Shown: positions 11,740 to 24,125 of the stretch, piece after piece
Layout of the letters: each line of letters starts with the position of its first letter
Numbering within the stretch: the first letter of the stretch is position 1
Source: Mycoplasmataceae bacterium
GTDB taxonomy: Bacteria; Bacillota_I; Bacilli_A; Mycoplasmatales; Mycoplasmoidaceae
Length of the DNA: 46,344 bases
Assembly (NCBI GenBank): GCA_031273215.1
Contig: JAISSF010000018.1
Coordinates: forward strand, 1 to 46,344
Direction: 5' to 3'
Made by a program: the position numbers and the translations under genes
The notes under the pieces: model-generated
What the model saw: the letters and a program-made list of their open reading frames with translations, nothing else
Told to the model about the DNA's origin: nothing
Databases searched by the model: none

Positions 11740-11741
11740 TA

Positions 11742-12446
11742 CTAATCACTAATTTCTTCATTAATCATACTTCTTACAATAATATTGGCTCCATCTTTAG
11801 AAGTTTCCATTCCATGTACGTAGTTAATGATATCATCAGCTAATATCTTTTGGTCAATCATTGGAAAGAACCCTAAATAATATTCCTCAATATTTCCTAG
11901 AACTGTAGCAGCAGAAGGAAAGTCACTAGGAGATTTAATTAAACGATCATTGATGATTTTCCCTAATTCTTTAAAATATAATTTTGTATATCCTTTTCAA
12001 TTAAAAAATTTGTTTAAATTTTTATTATAAACTTTAATATCAAATTCTGGTTCAACTTCACTAATAATATTTAAGAAAAATATTTTTTCTTTATTTTCAA
12101 TAACTGGCGATAAAGTGAACTTTTCAAAATAAACAATATCCTTCTTATCAATTTTGTATTTTTTAGTATATTCTAATAATGCTTCTAAATCAATTTTATT
12201 TTTAATAAAAATTGCTCTAAGTAAAGCTGGTCTTTCCATTTTTTGATATCTAGTCATTTGGTCATATTCATGTTTAAGGATTTTGACTTCGTTATAAACT
12301 TTTTCTAAAAGATCTGCATCACTTTGTGGAATATATTCTCCTGTAATAGCATCTTCATATACTTTAATAGCTTCTTCGAATTTCTTATGTTTGATAAGAT
12401 CAAAGAGCTTATCTAAAATTTCTTTTCACTTCTTACTCGTTTTCAT
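11742..12446 (-). CDS. Helical protein of unknown function
   Basis: 234 residues, not recognised. It is soluble and almost all helical, rich in Lys, Glu and Ile, with an N-terminal part (1-60) that reads like short TPR-type helical pairs (FEEAIKVYEDAI) and no membrane span or signal. Its start overlaps the end of the DUF402 gene by 14 nt (GATGAAAACGAGTAA), so the two are translationally coupled. Helical proteins of this kind occur in mycoplasmas (for example DUF3196), but I cannot place it. Confidence 0.75.
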
Positions 12447-12954
12447 CTTTTAATACATCAGCATATTTATTAAAATAACCGTTATCAATCATTGTTTGAA
12501 GTTGTTCACTAACAGCGTTGATCTTATTAATGAGTGCCTGAGGATAATTATATTCTATAGAGTGTTCACTAAACTCATCTTCATCTAATTTTTTTCATTC
12601 TTTACTAGTTACATCCAATGTTTTAAAATCAATATCTAAATCTATAAATTTAATTGTATCTTCTTCATAAATAAAAGGTGAAGATACGTTAACGTATATG
12701 TATGGTTTTTGACTTTTGGTAGCAACAATGAAATTAAACCATTCATTTTTAGGAAAATATCAAAAACTTTGATTCTTAATAGTACTATAAACGTGTTTTT
12801 GATCAGTTTTCTTTCAAAAGATAACTTTACTTTTACGAATATCGATACACATATACTTGTCGGTATTTTCAATTATTGTAGGAAATTCTCAACTCCTATA
12901 TAATAAACCGTTAAATTTATATGCATGTACCGATACCTTCTTGGTATTAGACAT
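12433..12954 (-). CDS. DUF402 nucleoside di-/triphosphatase-like protein
   Basis: 173 residues. It matches the DUF402 fold of the Firmicutes nucleoside tri-/diphosphatases and FomD: the start VHAYKFNG, then RSWEFPT, the aromatic FWYFPKNEWFN segment, YIYVNVSSPF, IDLDIDFK, LDEDEF and a helical tail. The acidic DLDIDFK and DEDEF clusters are the expected metal ligands. These enzymes hydrolyse nucleotide phosphates; a housekeeping role is likely. The ATG at 12954 is 6 nt from a TATAAT box in a divergent promoter shared with trxB. Confidence 0.88.
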
Positions 12955-12960
12955 ATAGAT

Positions 12961-12974
12961 ATTATAAATATAAT
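12961..12974. promoter_or_regulatory. Divergent -10 boxes of the DUF402 gene and trxB
   Basis: Back-to-back TATAAT boxes, minus strand at 12961-12966 and plus strand at 12969-12974, each exactly 6 nt from its ATG (12954 and 12981). A clean example of the leaderless arrangement seen throughout. Confidence 0.75.
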
Positions 12975-12980
12975 TTATAT

Positions 12981-13937
12981 ATGCCTTTAGAAACTATTGT
13001 TGTTAATGATGAAAATTTATTTGATATATTTGTCATTGGTGCTGGACCGTCTGGATTAACTGCTGCTTTATATGGAGCACGTAGTGGATTGAAGACTAGT
13101 TTTATTGATCGTTCTACTCCTGGTGGTAAAGTTGCTTCTTTAAAGAATGTTAGTAACTATCCTGGATATGAAAGTATTAGTGGAAGTGAATTAGCTACCA
13201 TCTTTTATAAACAAGCTGTTAATGCTGGTGCTAAATATATTTATGGTAATGTAAGTAATGTATTAAAGAAACTAGGATATTGAGCAATTTATGGAGAAGA
13301 TGGAAATACTTGATTCACCAAAGCTTTAATTATCGCTACGGGAATGGAAAATAAGAAATTAAATATTAGTGGAGAAAAAGATTATCAAGGTATTGGTATT
13401 AGTTACTGTGTAACATGCGATGGTAATTTAGCAAAGAATAAAGTAGCTACCATTTATGGTAATGTCGAAGAAACATTTAGTTCAGCAATTTATTTGTCTA
13501 CAATTGCTAGCAAAGTTAATTTAGTTACTAGTAAAACAAGTATTGATGAGAAATTCGCTAATGCCATTGCTAACAATAAAAACATCAATGTAATTACCGA
13601 TGCTATTCCATATGAAATTGAAGGTGATGCATTTAATGTATCAGATCTAGTAATTAAAAAAGATAATGAAATTAGTAAAATTAAATCTGATTTTATTTTT
13701 GTTATTGATGGTTATGTTCCAGCTACTAACTTTGTTAGTGATTTAGGAATTATTGAAAACAATATTATTAAAGTAAATGAAAACAAAGCAACTAATTTAG
13801 AAGGGATATATGCTATTGGTGATGTTAGTAAACTTGATAACCACCAAATTATTACAGCTACTAATGATGGAGCAATTGCGGGAATGAATGCTGTTAAGTA
13901 TGTTAAAGAAGCGTTTAAAGTAAATGATACAAAATAA
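12981..13937 (+). CDS. trxB: Thioredoxin reductase homologue lacking NADPH motifs
   Basis: 318 residues, normal length for low-molecular-weight thioredoxin reductase, which passes electrons from NADPH through FAD and a CxxC pair to thioredoxin. The FAD motif GAGPSG (20-25), TPGGK, the redox pair C143-V-T-C146 followed by DG, and the C-terminal IYAIGDV are in place. The NADPH domain is odd: the usual GGGxSA...EEA is replaced by YGNVEETFSSA (about 157-167), and the HRRxxFR phosphate-binding motif by a TSKTS segment. Electron supply may come from another donor, or the protein may have a changed role. Its end overlaps rbfA by 14 nt. Confidence 0.88.
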
Positions 13938-14271
13938 TAAGATTAAAGAAAGAAGATTAGAAAGATTACAAAATACTATTTTGGATATCTTTAACCATAC
14001 TTTAAAATATGAAATTTATAACAAAGAAATTAAAATGGCAAGTTTCACTTATGTTAAACTTTCTCCAGATAAAATTAACGCCACCATTTATGTGGATACC
14101 TTCAAACGTGATCAAATCGATAGAGTAGTGGAAACACTAAACGAATCTGTATCAGTTTTTAGACGTGCTTTGGCCGAAAATTTAGAATCTCGTAAAATTC
14201 CCAACATTATCTTTAGAAAAGATGAATCAATCGATCGAGCATTGTATATAGAAAATTTACTTAAAAAATAA
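13924..14271 (+). CDS. rbfA: 30S ribosome-binding factor RbfA
   Basis: 115 residues, a small KH-type protein that matures the 5' end of 16S rRNA in 30S subunits. The signature RRLERLQNTI start, the LSPD...ATIYVD strand, LNESVSVFRRALAENL and the IPNIIFRKDES end are all present. It starts inside the end of trxB (14-nt overlap), so translation is coupled. Its common partners infB, nusA and truB are not here. Confidence 0.93.
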   Translation: MIQNNKIKERRLERLQNTILDIFNHTLKYEIYNKEIKMASFTYVKLSPDKINATIYVDTFKRDQIDRVVETLNESVSVFRRALAENLESRKIPNIIFRKDESIDRALYIENLLKK

Positions 14272-14281
14272 ATTTTACTCA

Positions 14282-14287
14282 TATAAT
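14282..14287 (+). promoter_or_regulatory. -10 box of the ATP synthase operon
   Basis: TATAAT 9 nt before the ATG of the 76-residue ORF that leads the atp genes. Confidence 0.6.
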
Positions 14288-14296
14288 ATATATAGT

Positions 14297-14527
14297 ATGG
14301 CTACTAAAAAGAATAATAAAACATTTAAATACATTAACATGCAAACACAAGAGTTAGATAGAATTAAAGTGGAACCAACTGAAAACATTAACGTAGATGA
14401 CATTAACGAAAGCAACGTTAGCTTTGAATCTCTATCAAATGAAGATTTAGAATATAAATTAAAATTTACTAAATTAGATAGAAAACAAAAACACGAAATT
14501 AAAAGAATTTTAAAGGAGAGAAAATAA
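14297..14527 (+). CDS. Small ORF leading the atp operon
   Basis: 76 residues, hydrophilic, not recognised. It occupies the place where atpB (subunit a) or atpI normally precedes atpE, but it has no membrane span and cannot be either. Its stop overlaps the atpE start (TAATG), and a strong AAAGGAGAG lies within its 3' end. The C-terminal half contains LSNEDLEYKLKF followed by a basic helix; the 61-residue ORF before recO has a similar ending (MDLNDLQYILKF), so the two may belong to one family. Confidence 0.7.
   Translation: MATKKNNKTFKYINMQTQELDRIKVEPTENINVDDINESNVSFESLSNEDLEYKLKFTKLDRKQKHEIKRILKERK
14512..14520 (+). promoter_or_regulatory. Shine-Dalgarno of atpE
   Basis: AAAGGAGAG ending 6 nt before the atpE ATG. 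Internal operon genes use such sites whereas first genes of transcripts do not. Confidence 0.75.
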
Positions 14528-14808
14528 TGATTGAGAATTTTGTAAAAGTATTAGACGAAACAGTTAGAACAGTTAGTGATTCTAGTAGCGACTTTGGTGC
14601 ATACATTGGTGCAGGTATTTGTATGTTAGGTGCTATGGGTTGTGGTATTGGTGAAGGTATTGCTGCTAGTAAAGCTTGTGAAGCTGTTGGAAGAAACCCT
14701 GAAGCTGAAAACAAAATCAGAACAATGATGATCATTGGTTGTGCAATTAGTGAAACTAGTGGTATTTACGGTTTAATCATTGCTTTATTATTAATATTTG
14801 TTCGGTAA
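14527..14808 (+). CDS. atpE: ATP synthase Fo subunit c
   Basis: 93 residues forming a two-helix hairpin, the proton-carrying rotor ring subunit. Helix 1 is Gly/Ala-rich (GAYIGAGICMLGAMGCGIGEG), the polar loop carries GRNPEAENK (close to the usual RNPE), and helix 2 has the carboxylate in ISETSGIYGL, the proton-binding Glu. The N-terminal extension of about 23 residues is common in mollicutes. The Glu-Thr-Ser next to the site does not give the clear Na+ pattern, so I assume protons. Confidence 0.95.
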   Translation: MIENFVKVLDETVRTVSDSSSDFGAYIGAGICMLGAMGCGIGEGIAASKACEAVGRNPEAENKIRTMMIIGCAISETSGIYGLIIALLLIFVR

Positions 14809-14813
14809 ATGAA

Positions 14814-15422
14814 ATGATTAAAAACAACAAAATAAGAATATCAGTACTTATCCTAAGTATTGTAATTATTGCGTGCAACTTGCTTTTTGTGTTAACTAGT
14901 TGTGAAATGAATGTAGATATTACCGACTATTTAATGCCTAACATTATCGTTATCTGCGTACACCTATTCTCTACTATATTACTTATTATTCTATCTATAT
15001 GATTAGTATGAACTCCAACCAAAAACTCAATTGATAAACGCAGGGAATATATTGAAAAGACATTAGTTGATGCAGAAAATGCAAAGAAAGAATCATTCCA
15101 AAGATTAATTGAAGCAGAAAATAAAAGAATGGAAGCTTATGAAGAAGCACAAAAGATTATTGATAATGGTAACATGGAAATCAACTATAAATATGACGAA
15201 ATTATCAATAAAGCTAAAGCTGATGCTTCCACAATTCATAAAAATGCAAATGAGGAAGCTAAACAATTGGTTACCGAATTAAACCAAACGAATAATAAAA
15301 AGATTAGTGATATCGCGATGTTTGCTTCTAAAGAAATCCTCAAGAGAAACATAAATAAAAAAGATAACGAAAAGATTATTAATAATTTTATTAAGAACTT
15401 TGAAAAGGAGGGGAACAAATAA
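14814..15422 (+). CDS. atpF: ATP synthase Fo subunit b, lipoprotein type
   Basis: 202 residues. Subunit b is the peripheral stalk linking Fo to F1. The N-terminus is a lipoprotein signal (hydrophobic stretch ending LTSC, Cys at about 28), then a second membrane span (about 45-66, ending WLVWTP), then a long Lys/Glu helix (about 70-200) typical of the stalk. A lipobox on subunit b is a known mycoplasma trait. The ATG at 14814 is used; an ATG at 14809 opens an 8-codon frame only. It overlaps atpH as TAATG. Confidence 0.93.
15405..15413 (+). promoter_or_regulatory. Shine-Dalgarno of atpH
   Basis: AAGGAGGGG ending 8 nt before the atpH ATG, within the end of atpF. Confidence 0.75.
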
Positions 15423-15955
15423 TGAATATCATCCACGATTACTCTAACTTAATGGTTGAACAAACTAAACCCAGTGCTTTAGCAACCAATATGAATAAAG
15501 TTAAAAAACTAATTAGTGCTTTGAACGAAGCTGAATTTTTAAAATTCATCTCTAACCTTTCTATTTCCAACAATAATAAGAAAAAACTATTAACACAAAT
15601 ATGCAAAAAAACCGGTTTAGAAGAATACCAATATATATTCTGAACAGTAGTTGATTTTAGAAATAGCGACCTATTTATAAAAGTACTTGAACAATTCGTA
15701 ATTGATGCTGCTAATAAATTAGAACAAAAGAATATCACTATTTATACCGCATTTGAATTAAAAACTTCTACCGTTAATAAAATTGTTAAAAAAGTTTCTA
15801 GTTATATAAATAAAAAAGTAAATTATAAAGTGGTTGTTGATAAAGAATTGATCGGTGGATTTATAATTAAAGGAGATGACTTCAATATTGATAAAAGTAT
15901 CAACAACAATATTGAAAACATGTTTAAAGGTATGGTAGGAGGTGATAATGTCTAA
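15422..15955 (+). CDS. atpH: ATP synthase F1 subunit delta
   Basis: 177 residues, usual length. Delta joins the b stalk to the top of F1. Recognised by position between atpF and atpA, the helical N-terminal domain (about 1-105) and the C-terminal signature [16 protein letters not shown], which corresponds to the conserved D-LIGG motif. One TGA Trp splits it. Its last codons overlap the atpA start region and supply the atpA ribosome-binding site. Confidence 0.93.
15937..15946 (+). promoter_or_regulatory. Extended Shine-Dalgarno of atpA
   Basis: AGGAGGTGAT, a near-full match to the anti-Shine-Dalgarno of 16S rRNA. It lies 1 nt before the ATG at 15948 used here, which is unusually close; a GTG at 15942 is even less suited to it. 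Confidence 0.6.
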
Positions 15956-17518
15956 TATAAATGAATTTACAAGCTTTTTAAAAGCGAAGATCTCTTCTTA
16001 TAAGAAAGATGTTAATTTCACTGAAGAAGGTAAAGTTATTTCTATTAACGATGGTGTAGCTATTGTTAGTGGTTTAGAAAATGCTATGCTTAATGAAATT
16101 GTTAAATTCGAAAATGGTACAAGTGGAATTATTTTAAACTTAGAAACAAGTAGCGTGGGTATTATTTTATTAGGCGAGTATGCAAATATAAAAGAAAATA
16201 GTCCAGTTAAAAGAACTAAAACTGTTGCTTCAGTTCCTGTTGGTGATAGTTTATTGGGTAGAGTTATCGATCCTTTAGGAAATCCTTTGGATGATAAGAA
16301 AAATATTAAAACAACTAAACATATGCCTGTAGAAAAAATTGCTCCTGGTGTTATGACTCGTGAATCAGTTAACCAACCAATTGAAACAGGAATTCTAGTA
16401 ATTGATGCTATGTTTCCTATTGGAAAAGGTCAAAGAGAATTAATTATTGGAGATAGACAAACAGGAAAAACAACAATTGCAATTGATGCTATTCTAAACC
16501 AAAAAGGTAAAAACGTTAAATGTGTTTATGTTTCTATTGGACAAAAGAATTCTTCTTTAGCTAAAATTATTACAAATTTAGAAATTAACGGAGCGATGAA
16601 ATATACAACTGTAGTTGTTGCATCAGCTAGTGACTTAAGTGGTATCGCTTATATTGCTCCATATTCTGGAATGGCTATTGCTGAAGAATGAGCGAGCAAA
16701 GGCGAAGATGTATTGATCGTATTTGATGATCTAACTAAACATGCTATGTCATACCGTACAATGTCATTATTATTACACAGACCGAGTGGACGTGAGGCTT
16801 ATCCAGGTGATGTATTCTACTTACACTCAAGATTATTAGAGCGTGCATGTAAACTAAATAAGAAGTATGGAGGAGGAACAATTACTGCTCTGCCTATAGT
16901 AGAAACCCAAAACGGAGATATCTCTACATATATTCCTACAAACATTATTTCTATTACTGATGGTCAATTATTCTTACAAACAAACTTATTTAACATTGGT
17001 CAAAGACCAGCTATTGATGTTGGACTTTCTGTAAGCCGTATTGGTTCAACTGCTCAATATAAACCAATTAAACAATTATCTAAATCAATCAAAATCGATT
17101 TAAGTGAATACTACGAAGTAGCATCATTCGCACAATTTGGAAATGAGTTGGATGATTCAACGTTGGAAATTATTGATATTGGTAAACACATACTAGAAGT
17201 AATAAAACAAAACAATGCTTCTCCAGTTTCTTGAAAGAACCAATTAATGATCTTGTTCTTAATCTCAAACGAATTAATTAGATATATTAGTTTAGATAGC
17301 ATCGTTGAATTTAAATATAAATTCTTATCATACATCTCTACTGATAAAGTTTATAAAAACATTAGTGCAGATAAAGAATTAACTCCTAACGAAATAAGTT
17401 CTCTAAGAACTGTTTGCTTAAACTTTATTAAGAAATACAACGCTAATATTAAATTAGATGAAGACTTGCAAGCTAAGTTTGAAAAAGAGTTTAAAGATAA
17501 AAAGGGAGATAAAAAATA

Positions 17519-17519
<1 letters not shown>
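15948..17519 (+). CDS. atpA: ATP synthase F1 subunit alpha
   Basis: 523 residues, forming the non-catalytic nucleotide sites of F1. Visible are the beta-barrel domain (about 25-95), Walker [19 protein letters not shown], the DDLTKHA segment and [24 protein letters not shown], plus the arginine-finger region ([12 protein letters not shown]). TGA Trp codons split it in two places. It shares the A of its stop with the atpG start (TAATG). Confidence 0.97.
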
Positions 17520-20108
<2,589 letters not shown>

Positions 20109-20112
<4 letters not shown>

Positions 20113-20972
20113 TTAAAGTTTTGGTTATCACGGTTTCTTCAATCTTTTTCTACTTTCACAAATAACTTTAAGTTAATTCGACAATCATAAATCTTTAAAA
20201 GTTCTTTTCTAGCTTGTGTACCAATCTTTTTAATCATTTGTCCACCCTTACCAATAATAATTGGTTTTTGTGATTCTTTCTCTACTACAATTACTGCATT
20301 GATTTCAAATAAGTCTTTTTCAAACTTTTTGTTTTCTACATAAACTAAAGTTGAATAAGGAACTTCCTTCTTAGTGTTGAAAATAACTTGTTCTCTAACT
20401 AATTCGCTAATAACGAAATTATCATCGTCAACTATATCCTCCATAGATTGAGTAGCATTAGGCAAGTATGTTTTGATTTTCTTTAATAACTCTTCTACGT
20501 TATTATTCTTCAAAGAAGAAATATAAATGTAGTCGTTGAAAGTTAGTTTTTCTTTAACTTGATCAACGAATTTATCAATTACTTTCTTTCCGATATCACT
20601 TTTAGTAATAACTAAAATAATATTCTCGATATTAAAGTCTTTGACCATTTTAAATACCGTGAAATCTTCTTCATCTAAATCTCTTGTTGGATCTACTAGT
20701 ACAAGTACTACATTTGCTTGTTTATATCCACCCTTAATTTCTGAATTAAGTTTATCATCTAATTTATTCCTACTCTTATGATATCCAGGGGTATCAATAA
20801 ACATAATAGATGATGATTCATCATTGTATAAAGCTTTGATTTGGTTTCTTGTAGTTTGTGGTTTATAAGATGTGATTGCTACTTTTCTTTTAAGAATAGT
20901 ATTAATCAATGTTGATTTACCAACATTGGGTTTGCCACTTATACAAACATATCCACTTTTAATTAATTTCAT
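20109..20972 (-). CDS. era: GTPase Era
   Basis: 287 residues, normal length. Era is a GTPase that binds the 3' end of 16S rRNA during 30S maturation. G1 is GKPNVGKS, switch II DTPGYH, G4 TKSD (usual NKxD, Asn to Thr), and the C-terminal KH domain carries GKGGQMIKKIG. A TGA Trp nine codons before the end would truncate it under the standard code. It starts 11 nt after tsf, so both may be co-transcribed. Confidence 0.96.
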
Positions 20973-20983
20973 TGATGATAATT

Positions 20984-21904
20984 TTAATTATTACCATTAT
21001 TTTTCATTTGAGCAGCAACTTCACTAGCAAAATCCACAACAACTTTTTCTACACCTTCACCAACTTGGTAACGTACGTATTTAATTAATTCTGCATCATG
21101 AGCGTTAATGTGTTGCTTAACTGTTTTAGATGAATCTTTAACGAAAGCTTGAGCTTCTAAAGTTACTTCACTTAATAATTTATTAATCTTACCGTTAACG
21201 ATACCATTGATTCTGCCTTCCATACTAGGATCTTTTAACATAGCTGCAAATTTAGGATCAGCGTTCATTTGTTCTTTAATAATCTTAACTTCATTATTTA
21301 ATCATTCTTGTTCAACGTGTTGAGCACTTAAGTATTTAGGGTTCATAGCAGCAGCGTGCATAGCAATATCTTTAGCAACAACTTCATCAACATGTTTATT
21401 AAGAGTTAATAATACAGCAATTTTTCTGTTTGTGTGTTGGTAGAAAGAGAACATTTGAGAATCATCTTTACCAATGATTTGGTATCTTCTTAAAGCGATC
21501 TTTTCACCAATCTTAACTGTAAGTTCAGTACAAGCTTGTGTAATAGTTTCGCCTGTAGATAATTTTAATTCAACAGCTTTTTCAATATCATTTTCACCAG
21601 ATTCTAAAAGAGTTAAACCGATATCATCAACTAATCCTAAGAAAGCTTCATTAGCTCCTACGAAGTCTGTTTGACAGTTAACTTCATAAATAACAGCAAC
21701 GTTATCTTTAATAATAACTTTAGCAACACCTTCAGTAGCAATAGCTCCAGCTTTTTTAGCTGCTTTAGCAATTCCCTTTTCTCTTAATCATTGAACAGCT
21801 TTATCTAAATCTTGGCCGCTTTCATCTAATGCTTTAACAGCATCACTAACGCCACATTGTGTCATTTCTCTTAATTGTTTAACTAATTGTAAGTTGATAG
21901 CCAT
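20984..21904 (-). CDS. tsf: Elongation factor Ts
   Basis: 306 residues. EF-Ts reloads EF-Tu with GTP. The N-terminal UBA-like domain has LVKQLREMTQCGVSDAVKAL, the core has NCQTDFVGANEAF (the TDFV motif that opens EF-Tu) and the dimerisation region follows. The usual partner rpsB is absent; instead tsf lies between a pgk-like gene and era. Its TATAAT box overlaps the pgk-like stop codon, 6 nt before the ATG. Confidence 0.97.
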
Positions 21905-21910
21905 ATATTA

Positions 21911-21916
21911 ATTATA
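21911..21916 (-). promoter_or_regulatory. -10 box of tsf, overlapping an upstream stop codon
   Basis: Minus-strand TATAAT 6 nt before the tsf ATG. Its TAA (21914-21912) is also the stop codon of the pgk-like gene. Confidence 0.65.
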
Positions 21917-23063
21917 TCAATAGTAAGCCAGGGAGTTGAGTACCTTGCAATATATTTGTAATATTATTCCCGGCATCACTAAAACAAGTGAAGTCTGATT
22001 TCTTAAAACCATTTGCTTTTGCACACATAATTAGATCAGGACTCATGATGTATGTATTTACACCTTGTCTAGTTAGTTCTTTTAAGAAATCTAGCATTGC
22101 TACAGTACCTTTAGCGAATTTATTTAATTCAAACATTCCTAAAGCACTAAAGAATACAACATTATTAACTCCTACCAATGATTCTTTAAATAATCTAATT
22201 GTTTCTTCTCCAATATCACAACCAATATTTTCTTTTAAACCTTCATAAATACTTATTGTATTAGTCTCTTCGTCATTCAAATCTCGCACACATACAAAAT
22301 CTTTAGGTAGTACTATTTTATTCTTAGAAGTTCGTGTAACATTCATTACATCATATGTATCTCGATTATCTATATATGAACGACCAATATCATAACTGTT
22401 AGCTTTTAAAAACTCAAATGATAAAGCACCGCCAACAATTAGTTTGTGAATCTTATTTGAATACTTGTTAATGATATTAACTTTGTTTACCAATTTGGTC
22501 CCACCAATAATAAAATTAAAACGAGTACTGTTAGTAAGGATCTTATCTATGCTATTAAACTCTTCACTAATTAATTGGCCATAAAAACATTTATCTGGAT
22601 AATATTTCATCATCCCATAAATGGAGTTGATTTTCTTATCTGCTTGATTTAATGCATCAAATACATAATAGTCACAAAGTGAAGATCAAAATTTAACCAC
22701 CCCTTCTTTAATTACTAAATCATCTTTATTAAACTCTACATTTTCTAAAACTAATATTTCATTATTAAGGTTAACACACTTTTCACTTACAACTTCTGTA
22801 CTATTTTCATTTATGAAGTTAACTGGGTATTGTGGTAATAGTTCTTGTAATTTTTTACTAACTAATTCCAATGAATTATCATTGTTGTTACTTAAAATTA
22901 TTAATGAACAACCATTTTCAAGTAATAATTGGATGAATGGTAAGTTCAAATGTAAACGGTATTCATCAATAATTTTATTATCATAAATAGGACAAGAAAT
23001 ATCGATTCTTAATAGTATTTTTTTATTAGCATAATTAATGTTAAAAATTGATTTGTCAATCAT
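21912..23063 (-). CDS. Degenerate phosphoglycerate kinase homologue
   Basis: 383 residues, near full PGK length. The two-domain fold is recognisable: RIDISCP near residue 19, DEYRLHLNLPFI, LVLENVEF (105-111), YYVFDAL, FIIGGTKLVNK, LIVGGALSFEFLKAN, DIGEETI, MFELNKFAKGT and a final TQLPG. Many functional residues are changed: Asn of DxNVP to Ser, His and Arg of SHLGRP lost (SNNND), Arg of LLENVRF to Glu, TAHR to QADK, GPMG to SALG, GGGDS to MSPDL and STGGGAS to SDAGNN. R36 and the GGxKxxxK Lys remain. The frame is intact, so it is probably expressed but may not carry out the normal 1,3-bisphosphoglycerate reaction. It lies downstream of holB. Confidence 0.85.
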
Positions 23064-23070
23064 ATCTAAA

Positions 23071-23076
23071 ATTATA
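23071..23076 (-). promoter_or_regulatory. -10 box of the pgk-like gene
   Basis: Minus-strand TATAAT 7 nt before the ATG at 23063, in the 19-nt gap after holB. The sequence CATATCTAAAATTATA here is identical to that at the start of the 73-residue membrane protein gene (24065-24080). Confidence 0.6.
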
Positions 23077-23082
23077 CTAACT

Positions 23083-23814
23083 CTAATTTAGACTATTTAG
23101 AATTTGGTTGAATAACAATATCTTATTTGGATTAAGATACAAAGTATCCAACATTTTTAATAGCACTTCTTTCTTTTTAAAATAGAAAACAATTTTAATA
23201 ACTATCGCAATATCATAATAGTCCATTTTCTTAAATTGTTCACTCAAAGCCTTAATTTGACCGATTTTATTGTTAGCTAATAGTTTATTCACAAATTCAC
23301 TTAACTCTTTAAATAAGCCGCTTGTATCATCTTTAATGAGCATATCATAATCATTGTAAACACTCAATTCTACCGGATTGTAGTTTTTCTCAATTCCATA
23401 AAGTTTGGGGATGGGGTATGTTTGACATCTACTCTTAATTGTAGGTAATACATTAGAGATATTATTACATGTGAATATTGCGTATATATTATCATGCGGT
23501 TCTTCTAAGAATTTAAGTAATGAGTTAAGAGATTGTATGTTCACGTGTTCAATGTTTTTAATCACATAGAATCTTTTATTGAATGCTTCTTTAGCTGAAT
23601 AAGAGAATGTAGCAATAATATTTTCAATATCTTGTTTCTTTACTCCTTCGCTTGTATTATCAAATCAAATCAAATCACGGTATTTGTTTAAGTCTATATT
23701 TTTACCTATGATTGATAAAATATATTGATTAATATATTTATTTACATTTGTTAATGAATTATTTATTAAAATAACTGCATGTGTTTTATTTTTGATGGTA
23801 AGTAATTCTAACAT
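23083..23814 (-). CDS. holB: DNA polymerase III subunit delta'
   Basis: 243 residues, short for delta' (usually 300 or more). Delta' is the rigid part of the clamp loader that places the beta clamp on DNA. The AAA+ fold is marked by FYVIKNIEHVNIQSLNSLLKFLEEP (the usual N-LLK-LEEP) and the SRCQTYPIP stretch (usual SRCQ). There is no functional Walker A and I see no zinc-binding Cys set, and the C-terminal domain is reduced. One TGA Trp lies in the first third. A TATAGA box is 8 nt before the ATG. Confidence 0.88.
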
Positions 23815-23845
23815 AAGTTATTTCTATAAGAAATTATAACTTATA

Positions 23846-24067
23846 TTATTTCTTACCTTTAGGATCACAAAGGATTAAAATACCAGCAACAACTCCGAAT
23901 ATACCTGTAAAGATAATTGAACATACACCCAATGCAATATGTGGTTGCTTATCATTAACTGCTTTACCATATCTTATGTACATAGGAATTGTTCAAGCTA
24001 ACGGAATAATAACGAAACAAGAAAGAATTAATGTTACTAGAAAAAAACCTTTTGCTGTACTTCTCAT
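23846..24067 (-). CDS. Small two-span membrane protein
   Basis: 73 residues, not assigned. Two membrane spans (about 7-29 and 43-66) joined by a polar loop with MYIRYGKA, and a short basic tail ending DPKGKK. The ATG at 24067 follows a TATAAT box by 7 nt and there is one TGA Trp. Small proteins of this pattern are common in mollicutes. It is upstream of holB with 31 nt between them. Confidence 0.75.
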
Positions 24068-24074
24068 ATCTAAA

Positions 24075-24080
24075 ATTATA
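24075..24080 (-). promoter_or_regulatory. -10 box of the small membrane protein gene
   Basis: Minus-strand TATAAT 7 nt before the ATG at 24067. Confidence 0.6.
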
Positions 24081-24084
24081 AGTA

Positions 24085-24112
24085 ATGTTGCAAAACGGTG
24101 GGATAAAATGGT
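24085..24112. repeat. Copy A of a short dispersed repeat
   Basis: The 21 bases 24085-24105, containing GCAAAACGGTGGGATA, match 46232-46252 with one difference, and similarity continues for a further TGGT. In a genome this AT-rich, a 16-base GC-containing exact match is unlikely by chance. On the minus strand both copies encode SHRFAT in one frame. Confidence 0.75.
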
Positions 24113-24125
24113 TATTTTTTAAAGC

